From Campylobacterota bacterium (GTDB lineage Bacteria > Campylobacterota > Campylobacteria > Campylobacterales > Thiovulaceae): a stretch of 64,000 nucleotides of DNA. Below the pieces are notes generated by a model. It saw nothing but the letters and a program-made list of their open reading frames with translations. It was not told where the DNA came from and did no database searches. Below are positions 1 to 9,267 of the stretch, in pieces. A program made the position numbers and the translations under genes. Where the stretch lies: contig JASKOM010000003.1 of the NCBI GenBank assembly GCA_030152305.1, positions 159,915 to 223,914 on the forward strand. The letters run 5' to 3'. Each line of letters opens with the position of its first letter. The first letter of the stretch is position 1.

Positions 1-11
1 ACTTCATATTT

Positions 12-87
12 GGTTGTATAGCTCAGTTGGTAGAGCACCACCTCGACACGGTGGTGGTCACAGGTTCGAATCCTGTTGCAACCACCA
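12..87 (+). tRNA. tRNA-Val (anticodon GAC), unusual C33
   Basis: A full cloverleaf can be folded: acceptor 12-18 with 77-83, D arm 21-36, anticodon stem CCACC/GGTGG (38-42 with 50-54), T arm 60-76 and an encoded CCA at 85-87. The 7-nt anticodon loop is TCGACAC, giving anticodon GAC (valine). Position 33, almost always T in tRNA genes, is C here (base 44), and position 38 is also C. The CCA end directly abuts the tilS stop codon on the other strand. Confidence 0.93.
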
Positions 88-1083
88 TTAAATCTTTTCA
101 CAATCTCCATTTAAAATTTCATATAAATAAGGTCTTACAAGTTGAGGAACTTTTCTAATTCTACAAGATTCTTTGAACTGTTTATTCATAATATGACTTC
201 TATATGGTGAAATATAAACACGATCATTTCCAATTGCAATAACCCATTCACCGCCAATAACAACTTCTCGATTTGAGATAATCTCGTCTCGTTGTCCGCT
301 TGATAAAATATAGCCACTTCTTTTTAATATTCGATCTATATAAAATATATTTATTCGATCGTTTTCGGCTTTATTAAAAGAAAACAGATTATGAAAACTA
401 TCGATTTCGATGCCATTTTTTAAGATAGAAGCTCGATCTTCTTCGAGATATTTAAAAGAACGAACAACACCTTCACCAAATTCTTCAATAAATCTATTAG
501 AAAACTGATGTCTAAAATAATTTCTTTTATACTTCTCATCAAAATTTGAAGCATCTATAAAATATTTAAAGCCATTTTCATCAAGAAATTGTAATAATTG
601 ATCTTTTTGAATATCGATTAATGGGCGAACAATTCGATAACCATCGCGAGTCTCAAATTCATTCATTCCTGTTAATTCTAAAAGACCTGCACCTTTTGAA
701 AATTGCATAAAAAACCATTCAAGTTTATCGTTTAATTGATGAGCTGTGATTAAATTTTTATATTTATGTTGTTCGATGATTTGTTTAAAAAATAAATAAC
801 GAACATCTCGGGCATCATTTTCGGAGAATTTATCAAGAGAAACAGAACCAACATAAATAGCTTTTGCAAAATTTTCAGCTAGATTTTTCGCATAATTTAC
901 TTCGTCTTTTGACTGTTTTCGTAAATTATAATCGACGATTGCCATATCAAAATCTATTTCATTTTCGATTAATAAATAAAACAAAGCTGAAGAATCGACT
1001 CCACCAGAAAAAGCCAATAAATTTTTAGAACCTTTTAAAAAAGAAATACTATCTTTTGATAAAATAATTTGTTTTAGTTTCAT
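88..1083 (-). CDS. tilS: tRNA(Ile)-lysidine synthase TilS
   Basis: TilS converts C34 of tRNA-Ile(CAU) to lysidine with ATP and lysine, so that the tRNA reads AUA as isoleucine. The N-terminal PP-loop motif SGGVDSS (about residues 26-32) and the following ITAHQLNDKLEWF segment are typical of the family. At about 331 aa it is the short form usual in Campylobacterota. I chose the ATG at 1083; a TTG at 1095 in the same frame would overlap the end of the upstream DedA gene by 4 nt and add four residues. Neither start has a strong ribosome site. The gene is downstream of the DedA gene and probably co-transcribed with it. Confidence 0.9.
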   Translation of the reverse strand: MKLKQIILSKDSISFLKGSKNLLAFSGGVDSSALFYLLIENEIDFDMAIVDYNLRKQSKDEVNYAKNLAENFAKAIYVGSVSLDKFSENDARDVRYLFFKQIIEQHKYKNLITAHQLNDKLEWFFMQFSKGAGLLELTGMNEFETRDGYRIVRPLIDIQKDQLLQFLDENGFKYFIDASNFDEKYKRNYFRHQFSNRFIEEFGEGVVRSFKYLEEDRASILKNGIEIDSFHNLFSFNKAENDRINIFYIDRILKRSGYILSSGQRDEIISNREVVIGGEWVIAIGNDRVYISPYRSHIMNKQFKESCRIRKVPQLVRPYLYEILNGDCEKI

Positions 1084-1091
1084 GTTAAATA

Positions 1092-1688
1092 TCAAATATT
1101 ATTTCTTAATTTTTTATTATTTCGCCAATGTGAAATTTTCCAATCAAGAATTTTCCATAAAATAAATAAAATGATAAAAAGTGTTATAGGCAAAATAACA
1201 GGATGAATTTCACTATTTTTAGCAAATGTTTGTAAAAAATCTGAAGAAATCATTGCAAAATATCCGATAATTGTTGCCCAAGTTATTGATGCGAAACCGT
1301 TAAAAATTAAAAATTTATGCCATGAATAGTTCGTAAAACCTAATAATAAAGGAATTAATGTTTTTATTCCGTATAAATATTTATTAATAAATATGCTCGG
1401 AATAAGATATTTTGTTAATAAAATCTTTGAGAGAGCTATTTTTGTTCTATGTTTAATAAATATTGGAAATTTAGCAACTTCTTTTTTTTGATATTTACCA
1501 AAATAAAAAAGCATTGTTGAACCAATAAAATTAGAAATTCCAGCAGTAATTATTACTAGTAATAAATCTAATTTGCCCATTGAAGCAAGAATGCTACCAG
1601 CAAGAAGAGCAAAAAAGCCACCACCAAGAGAATAAAGAGCTATGATCAAATATCCGTATTCGATTATTTTTGAAATAATTTCTTCCAT
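1092..1688 (-). CDS. DedA/VTT-family inner membrane protein
   Basis: This 198-aa protein has the DedA layout: hydrophobic segments near residues 10-35 and 42-62, a basic cytoplasmic stretch, then the NKYLYGIKTLIPLLLG segment, which corresponds to the conserved Arg-Phe-x-Pro-x-x-Arg-Thr region of DedA proteins, and two C-terminal helices. The family is linked to lipid carrier recycling and membrane homeostasis; the substrate cannot be told from sequence. It begins MEEIISKIIEYGYL with ATG. Its stop lies at the start of tilS, so the two genes form a small operon. Confidence 0.82.
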   Translation of the reverse strand: MEEIISKIIEYGYLIIALYSLGGGFFALLAGSILASMGKLDLLLVIITAGISNFIGSTMLFYFGKYQKKEVAKFPIFIKHRTKIALSKILLTKYLIPSIFINKYLYGIKTLIPLLLGFTNYSWHKFLIFNGFASITWATIIGYFAMISSDFLQTFAKNSEIHPVILPITLFIILFILWKILDWKISHWRNNKKLRNNI

Positions 1689-1774
1689 AAAAATATGCCT
1701 TTATAAAATTTATATATAAGTATGGAAATGATAACAAAAAAGATTTTGATTGTTGAGATTTGAATAATTTTAGA

Positions 1775-1862
1775 TGGCGGACAGAGAGGGATTCGAACCC
1801 TCGGTAAGTTTCCCTACACACGCGTTCCAGGCGTGCGGTTTCAACCGCTCACCCATCTGTCC
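1775..1862 (-). tRNA. tRNA-Ser (anticodon GGA)
   Basis: On the minus strand the gene starts GGACAGA (from 1862) and ends TCTGTCC-G-CCA (to 1775), with the CCA encoded. The anticodon stem CACGC/GCGTG closes loop CTGGAAC, giving GGA, which reads UCC/UCU serine codons. A long variable arm between the anticodon and T arms, and a T loop of TTCGAAT, are both present as expected for class II tRNA-Ser. Confidence 0.95.
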
Positions 1863-2004
1863 AAAAATGAGTTTGAAAGTTGCGAAATTATATATTTATA
1901 TTTTTGATTTTGCAAATATGCAATATCTCGTTTTTAGATACACTTTTAAAACGAATCTTTCATTTTATTTTATTTCGAAAGAGTTTTATTATAGGATTTT
2001 TTAA

Positions 2005-2541
2005 ATGTTATTAAACGAACGAGATCACATGGATCTTAAAAGAATAAAAGCAATTATTACGGATATTGACGGTGTTTTGACAGATGGAGGTTTATATTAT
2101 GACAATTTTGGAAATATATCAACTAAATTTAATGTCAAAGATGGTCAAATTATCGATTATTTACGAGAAGCTGGAATTATTCTTGGAGCAATCACAGGAC
2201 GAAATTCTCCAGCAGTTGATCGACGAATTCTAGATTTGAAATTTGATTTTTATCGTAAAGGTGTTGCTAAAAAAGAATTAGCTTTGCATGAATTTATTTC
2301 GACATATAATTTAGAACGAAGTGAAATAGCTTATATTGGCGATGATTTAATAGATCTTCCAATTTTTGAACTTGTTGGTTTTCCAGTTGCTCCAGCTGAT
2401 GCAATAGAATATATTCGAGAAAAAGCTCGTTTTGTAACCCCATCACGAGGTGGTGAAGGGGCTTTTAGAGATTTTGCAGATCAGTTATTAATGATTAAAC
2501 GAGGTAGTATTGAGAGTTTGCGGTTGCGGTCCAGCCTTTGA
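2005..2541 (+). CDS. kdsC: 3-deoxy-D-manno-octulosonate 8-phosphate phosphatase (KdsC)
   Basis: KdsC removes the phosphate from KDO-8-P in lipopolysaccharide inner-core synthesis. The 178-aa protein is a cap-less C0-type HAD phosphatase: DIDGVLTDG (catalytic D20 and D22), the AITGRN motif II, a conserved Lys in KGVAKKEL, and GDDLIDLP as motif III/IV. The C-terminal [15 protein letters not shown] matches the KdsC tail. The ATG at 2005 has a weak AGGAT upstream; ATG 2029 is an alternative. Its last 54 nt overlap the end of convergent pckA, an unusually long tail-to-tail overlap. Confidence 0.9.
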   Translation: MLLNERDHMDLKRIKAIITDIDGVLTDGGLYYDNFGNISTKFNVKDGQIIDYLREAGIILGAITGRNSPAVDRRILDLKFDFYRKGVAKKELALHEFISTYNLERSEIAYIGDDLIDLPIFELVGFPVAPADAIEYIREKARFVTPSRGGEGAFRDFADQLLMIKRGSIESLRLRSSL

Positions 2542-4101
2542 AAAATCAAATTCATCACCACTTCCTTGATATCTTGCAAAGTTTTTAACAAACATATTTG
2601 CTAATTTTTCAACAGTATTTATATAAGCCTGTTTGCTTTGCCAAGTATTTACAGGCTTTAAAATCTTAGAATCTACACCGTTTAATGTTATTGGAATTTG
2701 TAAATTAAATATATCCATTGTTTCAAATTCGCTATTCTGAATAGATCCGTCAAGAATCGCATTAATACAAGCTCGAGTATTTTTTATACTCATTCTTGAA
2801 CCAACTCCGTAAGAACCGCCTGTCCAACCAGTATTAACTAAATAAACATGAACATCATGATTTTTTATTTTTTCGCCTAATAATTTTGCATATTTTGTTG
2901 GATGCAACGGAAGAAAAGCTTCACCAAAACAAGCCGAAAATGTAGCTGTTGGTTCTGTTATTCCTCGTTCTGTTCCAGCAACTTTTGCTGTGTAACCACT
3001 TAAAAAATAATACATTGCTTGTTCGTTTGTTAATTTCGAAACTGGTGGCAGAACACCAAAAGCATCAGCCGTTAAAAAAATTATATTTTTTGGATGTCCG
3101 CCTTGTAATGTCGGTTCGTGATTTGCAATATGATTAATCGGATATGAAACTCGAGTATTTTCTGTTTTCGTTTTGTTAAAAAAATCAACTTGACCAACAT
3201 CATTCATGACAACATTTTCTAAAAGAGCACCTTTTGTAATTGCACCATAAATTTCTGGTTCAGAATCTTGATTCAAATCGATAACTTTTGCATAACAACC
3301 GCCTTCGAAATTAAATACTCCGTTTTCGTCCCAACCGTGTTCATCGTCGCCGATTAATCTTCGATGTGGATCAGTTGATAAAGTTGTTTTTCCTGTTCCT
3401 GATAAACCAAAAAACAATGCAACATCACCATCATTTCCGATATTTGCCGAACAATGCATTGGTAATTTATTTTCAAGAGGCAACCAGTAATTCATCATAC
3501 TGAATATACCTTTTTTCATTTCTCCGCCGTATTCTGTTCCTCCAATAATTGCTATTTTATCTTCGATATTAAATAATACAAATACTTCAGAATTTAAGCC
3601 ATGTTCTCGCCATTTATAATTAGCAGTTCCACAACCGTTATAAACCGTAAATTCTGGAACGAAATTATTTAACTGATCTTTGTTTGGACGAATAAACATA
3701 TTTTTTACAAAATGAGATTGCCAAGCTTTTTCAGAAATAAATCTAATTGATCGGCGACTGGATTCGCTTGAACCTGCAAAAACATCTGTTACAAAAATTG
3801 CTTTATTTGAAAGCTGACTTTTCACTGCTGAAAAAAGTTCGTCAAAAATTTCTTTACTAATCGATTTATTAACTTGACCCCAAGCAATATTTCCTTGCGA
3901 TGGCTCTTGTCTAACGATATATTTATCTTTTGGACTTCGACCTGTAAATATTCCTGTATCAACTGATGTTGCTCCAAGAGTTGTCATTTTTGTTTCACAG
4001 TTATTTAACTCAAATGCTATTAATTCATCATAAGATAAATTACGGTATATGTTTTTTATATTTTTTATACCTGCTTGTTCGATTTCTCGTTTTATAGTCA
4101 T
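2488..4101 (-). CDS. pckA: ATP-dependent phosphoenolpyruvate carboxykinase
   Basis: PckA converts oxaloacetate and ATP to PEP, CO2 and ADP, the entry step of gluconeogenesis. The 537-aa length is normal. Visible motifs are RSPKDK (about 55-60), the [15 protein letters not shown] metal/substrate site (about 187-201), the kinase-1a P-loop GLSGTGKTT (about 232-240) and GDDEHGW (251-257). It is monocistronic, preceded by about 130 nt of AT-rich DNA that should contain its promoter. The C-terminus overlaps kdsC convergently by 54 nt. Confidence 0.97.
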   Translation of the reverse strand: MTIKREIEQAGIKNIKNIYRNLSYDELIAFELNNCETKMTTLGATSVDTGIFTGRSPKDKYIVRQEPSQGNIAWGQVNKSISKEIFDELFSAVKSQLSNKAIFVTDVFAGSSESSRRSIRFISEKAWQSHFVKNMFIRPNKDQLNNFVPEFTVYNGCGTANYKWREHGLNSEVFVLFNIEDKIAIIGGTEYGGEMKKGIFSMMNYWLPLENKLPMHCSANIGNDGDVALFFGLSGTGKTTLSTDPHRRLIGDDEHGWDENGVFNFEGGCYAKVIDLNQDSEPEIYGAITKGALLENVVMNDVGQVDFFNKTKTENTRVSYPINHIANHEPTLQGGHPKNIIFLTADAFGVLPPVSKLTNEQAMYYFLSGYTAKVAGTERGITEPTATFSACFGEAFLPLHPTKYAKLLGEKIKNHDVHVYLVNTGWTGGSYGVGSRMSIKNTRACINAILDGSIQNSEFETMDIFNLQIPITLNGVDSKILKPVNTWQSKQAYINTVEKLANMFVKNFARYQGSGDEFDFSKAGPQPQTLNTTSFNH

Positions 4102-4189
4102 TCTTTTAACTATCCTTTCGATTTTCTTCTTGAAATTATAATCTCTATTTTCACATGAAAGCTTATGATTAAAAAATATATTTTAATTT

Positions 4190-4223
4190 AAAAAGAATAG
4201 CTAGTTATTAGACTATTCTTTTT
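4190..4223 (-). terminator. Rho-independent terminator after the flaG-fliD-fliS cluster
   Basis: An 11-bp perfect stem, AAAAAGAATAG with CTATTCTTTTT, surrounds a 12-nt loop. It lies 10 nt past the stop of the last flagellar gene. The stem itself supplies a T run on the minus strand, with more T-rich sequence following; on the plus strand it is also followed by T-rich sequence, so it could work in both directions. Confidence 0.7.
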
Positions 4224-4232
4224 ATTTTTTTA

Positions 4233-4529
4233 TTAAAACTGTTTATTAAGTTTATGATGAGGTGTTGTGATTGAGTTTATCGCTATTTCTAGATTTGTAG
4301 ATACATTTATCATTAGTTTTTCTAATGAATTTCTTTTGTGAATTGACAAAATCATTGCTTCTTTAAGAAGATATTTAGCTTGATTCATATCGATAATAGA
4401 AGAAAATTGAGGTAATTTATTTGCTGTTAATTTTTCAATTTTTTCAAAATTATCTTGCATTATCGAAACTGTTAATTCTTTAAGCCATTGTTTGCCAATG
4501 TCATTTTGGTCGTTATTGAACGAGTCCAT
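4233..4529 (-). CDS. Small protein downstream of fliS, function unknown
   Basis: A 98-aa, mostly helical, charged protein starting MDSFNNDQND. The ATG at 4529 lies inside the end of fliS (17-nt overlap) with GGCGAG as a possible ribosome site; an upstream in-frame start at 4559 would overlap fliS by 47 nt and is less likely. A small gene of this size also follows fliS in Campylobacter, so it probably belongs to the filament assembly cluster, perhaps as a chaperone or regulator in the FliT position. I see no diagnostic motif, so that role is an inference from position. Confidence 0.72.
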   Translation of the reverse strand: MDSFNNDQNDIGKQWLKELTVSIMQDNFEKIEKLTANKLPQFSSIIDMNQAKYLLKEAMILSIHKRNSLEKLMINVSTNLEIAINSITTPHHKLNKQF

Positions 4530-4935
4530 TTTTTTCTCGCCAAGCTTCAAGAAGACCAATTACTACTTTATTGATTATTTTTATTGATTCAATGCTATTA
4601 TTTTTATTAGCTTCGAAAAGATATCTTAGTTGTTGTGTGTATAATCCATTAAGATACTCGTTTATTGTTCCTTCAGCTTCCATATCAAGAGCATTCATTA
4701 ATTCTGTAAAAACAGCTGTTGTTCTGTTTAACCAATAAACTCTTTTTTCTATATCGCCGTCTTCGATTGATTTAATTGCATTTGAATTAAAATTCAAAAT
4801 GCCTTCATAAAGTGCTTCAACAAGTTTTATTTTTGATTGAATTTCAAGATTGTTTCGTTTATAAGCACTTACTGCTGTGTTTTCTGTTTCTTCTTCGATT
4901 CGTTTTTGTTGTTGTAAAAATTCAGCTGTTGTCAT
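4513..4935 (-). CDS. fliS: Flagellin chaperone FliS
   Basis: FliS binds the C-terminus of flagellin in the cytoplasm and keeps it export-competent. The 140-aa protein has the FliS helical-bundle pattern: an N-terminal AYKRNNLEIQSKIKLVEALYEG segment, a middle helix around RVYWLNRTTAVFTELMNALD, and LYTQQLRYLFEANKNNS. It directly follows fliD (8-nt gap), which is the standard order. Confidence 0.9.
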   Translation of the reverse strand: MTTAEFLQQQKRIEEETENTAVSAYKRNNLEIQSKIKLVEALYEGILNFNSNAIKSIEDGDIEKRVYWLNRTTAVFTELMNALDMEAEGTINEYLNGLYTQQLRYLFEANKNNSIESIKIINKVVIGLLEAWREKNGLVQ

Positions 4936-4943
4936 TTTTTCTC

Positions 4944-6311
4944 CTAATTTTTTGCTGTTGCATAATCTATTTGCATTTGTAACGATGAAAACTGTTGAGT
5001 TATTTGATTAATTATCGTATCTTGTTGAGCAAATTGTTCAGCAAGTCTATTATATCGACGATCAAGTAATTCAACCGCTTTTTCTCTTTCTTTGTTTAAT
5101 CGTGTTTCTTGTTTATCAAAACCCGTTTTTAAATTTGTTAATAATCCGCTTGAACCAACAAATGATTCTAGAGATTTATCCAAATTATAAAATACACCAC
5201 CAATATGAACACTTCTTCCTTTTGATTCTGATTCGATTCCTTGGAAAAAAGTTTGCACTGCTGAAGGATCTTCTTCGAATTTCTTAGTAAAATCTGCTGT
5301 ATTAAATTCTAATTTTCCAGAGCTATTTAAAGTTATTCCAAATTCTACTAATGAATTATTATTTTTATCTAATTGAAGAATAACTTTATTTATTTCTCGT
5401 TTTACTGCTCTAATATCATTATTGCCTTGAAAAATACCGCTCTCTTTTGTAGCATCATCATATTTTGTTAGTTCATCAAAATTTTTAACAAATTCGTTGT
5501 AGCCATCTACGAACGACTGAACATAACTTATTAGCGAATTACTATCTTCGGCAATTGTAACTTTTACTGGTGAAGTTGTTTCTTCCGATAAATTAATCGT
5601 TACTCCGTAAATTAGATCTGTTATTTTATTTGATGATCTTGATATTCCAATGCCATTAAATGAAATTTTTGAATCTGTTGCTTTTTGAACAATATTTACC
5701 TCATCGTTAAGATTAGTTATTAAATTTGTTTCTTCGATAGAAATATTATTTTCAGCACCACTATTTTCACCAGAAAGAATTAATTTATATTGACTATTGC
5801 CTGTATTTAAAATTTTTGCTGAAACAGGCAAAGAACTATCATTTATTTGTTGCATTAAATCTTCTAAAGTTGCATCAGATTTAACTGTTAAAGTGCTAGA
5901 TTGATCACCAATTGAAATTTTAAGAGTGCCTTCGTTTCCGTTAGTAATATGTTCTGTTCTACTTGCAAAAACATTTGAATTAATTACATTTTCTTGAGCT
6001 AATTCTTCAACTTCTAATGAAAAACTTTGAGGTAAAACCCCTTTATCAAGTTTGACATCTATTGAATCGCTAGATATATAAGCGGTTCTTTCTTGATAAA
6101 CAAGCTCATCTTTTAATGATGAGGTAGATTCTTTAAGAGTTTCTAATAGTGTTGAAAGCGACGAAAGTCCACCTTTTTGTGAAGATAATTTTTCAATATT
6201 TTTATCAATTGGTTTGACTGTGGCATTAAACTCAACATCTTTGAGTTTATTAACAGTGTCCATTGATAATTTATTTTCACTACCTAATCCTAAAGTTTGA
6301 ATTCCAGCCAA
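4944..6311 (-). CDS. fliD: Flagellar filament cap protein FliD (HAP2)
   Basis: FliD forms the cap at the tip of the flagellar filament and folds flagellin as it is added. The 455-aa protein begins with the FliD_N region (MAGIQTLGLGSENKLSMDTVNKLKDVEF, then coiled coil around 40-70). It ends with a FliD_C region (about 215-450) rich in heptad-like helices, including GLLTNLKTGFDKQETRLNKE. It is clearly shorter than the roughly 640-aa Campylobacter jejuni protein, so the exposed middle domains are reduced. It sits between flaG (3-nt gap) and fliS. Confidence 0.92.
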   Translation of the reverse strand: MAGIQTLGLGSENKLSMDTVNKLKDVEFNATVKPIDKNIEKLSSQKGGLSSLSTLLETLKESTSSLKDELVYQERTAYISSDSIDVKLDKGVLPQSFSLEVEELAQENVINSNVFASRTEHITNGNEGTLKISIGDQSSTLTVKSDATLEDLMQQINDSSLPVSAKILNTGNSQYKLILSGENSGAENNISIEETNLITNLNDEVNIVQKATDSKISFNGIGISRSSNKITDLIYGVTINLSEETTSPVKVTIAEDSNSLISYVQSFVDGYNEFVKNFDELTKYDDATKESGIFQGNNDIRAVKREINKVILQLDKNNNSLVEFGITLNSSGKLEFNTADFTKKFEEDPSAVQTFFQGIESESKGRSVHIGGVFYNLDKSLESFVGSSGLLTNLKTGFDKQETRLNKEREKAVELLDRRYNRLAEQFAQQDTIINQITQQFSSLQMQIDYATAKN

Positions 6312-6314
6312 CGA

Positions 6315-6734
6315 TTATCCTTTTGTATCGAAAATATTTCCAACAGCTTCTTTCCAAATGGCAGATAATTTAATAGCATCTTCATTTGGAATTTGTCGAA
6401 TAACTTCGTTAGTTTGTTTATTAATAACCGTAACAAAAATACCTTTAATATCTTCATTATAATTAAATCTGATATTTTCGTTAGATAATTTATTCATTCT
6501 TTGAACCCAATCAGTTAATTGTTCTCGAACTTCAGAAATATCTTTTTCTTGTTCTAAACTCTTTTTAATATCAGAGTTTGCAATAATTTGCTGTTGAATT
6601 TGAGAAAGTTCAGAAACAGCTTTTTTTTCAGAATTTATGCTTGTGTTTTTAGCATTTATCGATGATGATTCTGAACTAAAGTTATTTAAACTAAAACTTT
6701 CTTTAGAAGAAATGCTTGTTGTAGAAGAATTCAT
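6315..6734 (-). CDS. flaG: FlaG family protein
   Basis: A 139-aa protein with a Ser/Asn-rich N-terminus (about 1-45) and the conserved FlaG core at the C-terminus: LSNENIRFNYNEDIKGIFVTVINKQTNEVIRQIPNEDAIKL (split by eye into the usual beta strands). FlaG proteins influence filament length; in Campylobacterota flaG is the first gene of flaG-fliD-fliS, as here. A GGAG ribosome site lies 11 nt before the ATG. Only 42 nt separate it from the upstream gene, so its promoter may lie inside that gene. Confidence 0.88.
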   Translation of the reverse strand: MNSSTTSISSKESFSLNNFSSESSSINAKNTSINSEKKAVSELSQIQQQIIANSDIKKSLEQEKDISEVREQLTDWVQRMNKLSNENIRFNYNEDIKGIFVTVINKQTNEVIRQIPNEDAIKLSAIWKEAVGNIFDTKG

Positions 6735-6776
6735 TATATTTATACTCCAAATTATAGAATCTTTAAAATGATCGAC

Positions 6777-8633
6777 TTAAAAACGAAATTTATTGAACTC
6801 TTTATCAAGATTAATAATATATTTATTAAGCATTTTTACATCTGATAAAATATATTCACTTTTAATAACGGTCTCTTTACTTAGTTCAATAAAGTTATTA
6901 CTTTCATTTAGATTTTTAGCAACATCTTCACTTAAGGCTCGTGTTTCATAACTTAAAGCTACGATAACACCTAAAATATCATTTAAGTTTGCATTATTTA
7001 ATTCTGCATCTCGTTTAATTAATAATGCCAATTTGCTTAAATTTGTTAATTTTGTTTCACCATTCAGAACAAGACTTTCAATAGATTTATAAATTTCAGA
7101 AACATAAACTTGATTTTCATTTGTTATTTCCTCAAAACAACTTAAACTTTTTTCAAATAAAGCTTTTAATTCTAATAAATTATTTGTCATTTGTTTTAAT
7201 GCAATAAGTTCAGAAGTTAAATAAGCAACATCAACATTTAAATTACCGATTTTTGATGTGCTATCTTCGATAATTTCAAGGATATTTTCAAAACTATGTT
7301 CGCTATTTTTAATACTTTCTTGAATTAATTCCAATTGAAAATTTGTATCTTGCAAATGGCGACTTTGTCTTTGAATATGTTTAACCATGTGTTCCGATGA
7401 AGCTGAAAGATGATTAGACAACGATATTAACTCGAAGAAATTCATTCTTATTTTTAACAGAGTTTCTTTTAATAAATCTGCAAACATTGTTACGATAGTT
7501 AATAACGACCTGATTTCATTTTTTTCAGAATTATTTTTATGTGCAACTGTTAAATCAGCCATTACTCTAAGAATTTTACTTCGAATATTTATTGTTCCAA
7601 AAAATAATGTTTCTCGCATATTGTTATAAACTGAATAGGTTGAAAACAAAATAAATACAAGTGAAATTAAAAATGCAAGAGTGATTAAAACCTGTCTTTT
7701 TTTATGTGAATCAGCTTTTAATGCAAGTTCTGTATAAATAGAATTTGATAAATAATCTTCTAATTCTTTCATGGTTTTAAAATAATTTTTAATTTGATCT
7801 TCAGTTGGAAATAATAAATTACCAGTTGTAATAATTTCATTATATAAATAATCAACATCTTTTATATCTGTATTAACAAATAATCTTTTATAATGATTAA
7901 TAAGATTATAATCTGATAGTGATTCAGCTATTTCAGTTATAACATTTAACGAAGAAGAAATTTCTTTAAAATTTAATTTATGTTCGTCTTGAATATTTTC
8001 TAGATCTTTTATATTAGAGAATAAAATTTCCCGTTGAGATATAACTTCGTTATATTTTAAATATATATAATAAACAGCAACGGATTTACTAATAATAGGA
8101 TCGTTAATATCTAACGAAGACGAAGCAACAAGATTAATAACATTTTTAATTAAACTTGTAAATTTAGTCATCGATTCGTTTTCTGATACTTGAGTTTTAT
8201 CGATTAATTCTCTTAATTTGCTTAATTCAACATTAAAATTAGCAATCGTATTTTTTACATTATTTAAAAATATTTTTTCATTTTTGTCATCTAATTGTGT
8301 TTTTAAAGATTCTAATTTTAAACTAATAGATTCAACTCTTGTATCAACGACTGTTCTTTGTTTGCTTAAGTCTCGTAAAATAGCTTTTTCTGATATTTTT
8401 AATCTTTTTTGACTTTGTGTAATTAATCTAATACTTAATTCTCGTTCAACAGTTGCCAATGAAATTAACTTTCGCAAGTCTTCGATAACAGTAATATTAT
8501 CTGTTAAATCTTGTAATTGTTTGCCTCTTTCATATTCAGAATATCCAATAAATATTATTAATATTGTTGCAAGAATCATAATTGGTGTTACCAAAATCTG
8601 AAACTGTGATTTTAAACTTAGTTTATCTAACAT
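6777..8633 (-). CDS. Membrane sensor-like protein with NIT-type periplasmic domain and MCP-like coiled coil
   Basis: The 618-aa protein has a transmembrane helix at about 13-32, a helical periplasmic region of about 280 residues, a second helix near 312-333, and a long cytoplasmic coiled coil. The periplasmic part resembles the nitrate/nitrite-sensing NIT fold (ATVERELSIRLITQSQ and KQRTVVDTRV). The cytoplasmic part looks like a chemoreceptor signalling coiled coil, but the conserved hairpin tip that binds CheA and CheW is not recognisable. It may therefore be a divergent receptor or a structural paralog. It lies just upstream of flaG and may share transcription with the flagellar genes. Confidence 0.6.
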   Translation of the reverse strand: MLDKLSLKSQFQILVTPIMILATILIIFIGYSEYERGKQLQDLTDNITVIEDLRKLISLATVERELSIRLITQSQKRLKISEKAILRDLSKQRTVVDTRVESISLKLESLKTQLDDKNEKIFLNNVKNTIANFNVELSKLRELIDKTQVSENESMTKFTSLIKNVINLVASSSLDINDPIISKSVAVYYIYLKYNEVISQREILFSNIKDLENIQDEHKLNFKEISSSLNVITEIAESLSDYNLINHYKRLFVNTDIKDVDYLYNEIITTGNLLFPTEDQIKNYFKTMKELEDYLSNSIYTELALKADSHKKRQVLITLAFLISLVFILFSTYSVYNNMRETLFFGTINIRSKILRVMADLTVAHKNNSEKNEIRSLLTIVTMFADLLKETLLKIRMNFFELISLSNHLSASSEHMVKHIQRQSRHLQDTNFQLELIQESIKNSEHSFENILEIIEDSTSKIGNLNVDVAYLTSELIALKQMTNNLLELKALFEKSLSCFEEITNENQVYVSEIYKSIESLVLNGETKLTNLSKLALLIKRDAELNNANLNDILGVIVALSYETRALSEDVAKNLNESNNFIELSKETVIKSEYILSDVKMLNKYIINLDKEFNKFRF

Positions 8634-8649
8634 CTATTTTTTATTACCT

Positions 8650-9261
8650 CTAATAATTATTTTTTAATTTTAAATATATCATTGCTGTCATAACAGCATC
8701 ACTAAGTGCATCATGATTTGTCAAAGTTGGAATTTTTAAATCTGCGATAATCGAACTTAATCTTAAATCAACATTGCTTTGTGGAATTCTTCCAATTTTC
8801 ATATCGTGATATAAAGCTGAAACTTCTATTTCACGATTTGGCAATGAAATTCCAGACATTTTTTTAAAATATTTATTTATCATCGAAATATCAAATTCTA
8901 AATAATAGCCAACCAACGGACGGGAACCGATAAAATTTATAAATTTATCGATGGCTTCATTTATTAAAATGCCATTTTTCAAATCGCAATCTCTAATTTT
9001 ATGAATTTTGATGGATTCACTTCGACCTTCATAATTATCTGATTGTTTAACAAAAACTTCAAAACTTTCACTTGACAAAATTTTATTACCAACAACTTTA
9101 ACAGCTCCGATTGATAATATATTATCTTTATTTGGATCTAATCCAGTTGTTTCAGTATCAAAAACGACGACCTCATCAACTGGTTCATTATCAAATAAAC
9201 ATATAAATTTATTATCTTTTAGTCTATATTTCTGAATCTCTAAATATAAATTTCTGAACAT
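8650..9261 (-). CDS. DEDDh 3'-5' exonuclease (DnaQ-like)
   Basis: A 203-aa exonuclease of the DNA polymerase III epsilon superfamily. ExoI is DTETTGLD, ExoII lies in VGYYLEFDISMINKYF and ExoIII is HDALSDAVMTA (His plus Asp). It is a stand-alone nuclease, not fused to a polymerase. The gene follows a cNMP-CBS-DUF294 protein by 6 nt, a pairing also seen in other proteobacteria, where the two proteins are thought to act together in an unknown signalling role. It is unlikely to be the replicative proofreader because of that context. Confidence 0.85.
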   Translation of the reverse strand: MFRNLYLEIQKYRLKDNKFICLFDNEPVDEVVVFDTETTGLDPNKDNILSIGAVKVVGNKILSSESFEVFVKQSDNYEGRSESIKIHKIRDCDLKNGILINEAIDKFINFIGSRPLVGYYLEFDISMINKYFKKMSGISLPNREIEVSALYHDMKIGRIPQSNVDLRLSSIIADLKIPTLTNHDALSDAVMTAMIYLKLKNNY

Positions 9262-9267
9262 AATTTT

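Noticed and set aside
1774..2004. Plus-strand open frame over the tRNA-Ser gene
   Set aside because: It is the complement of the tRNA followed by AT-rich spacer; no protein features.
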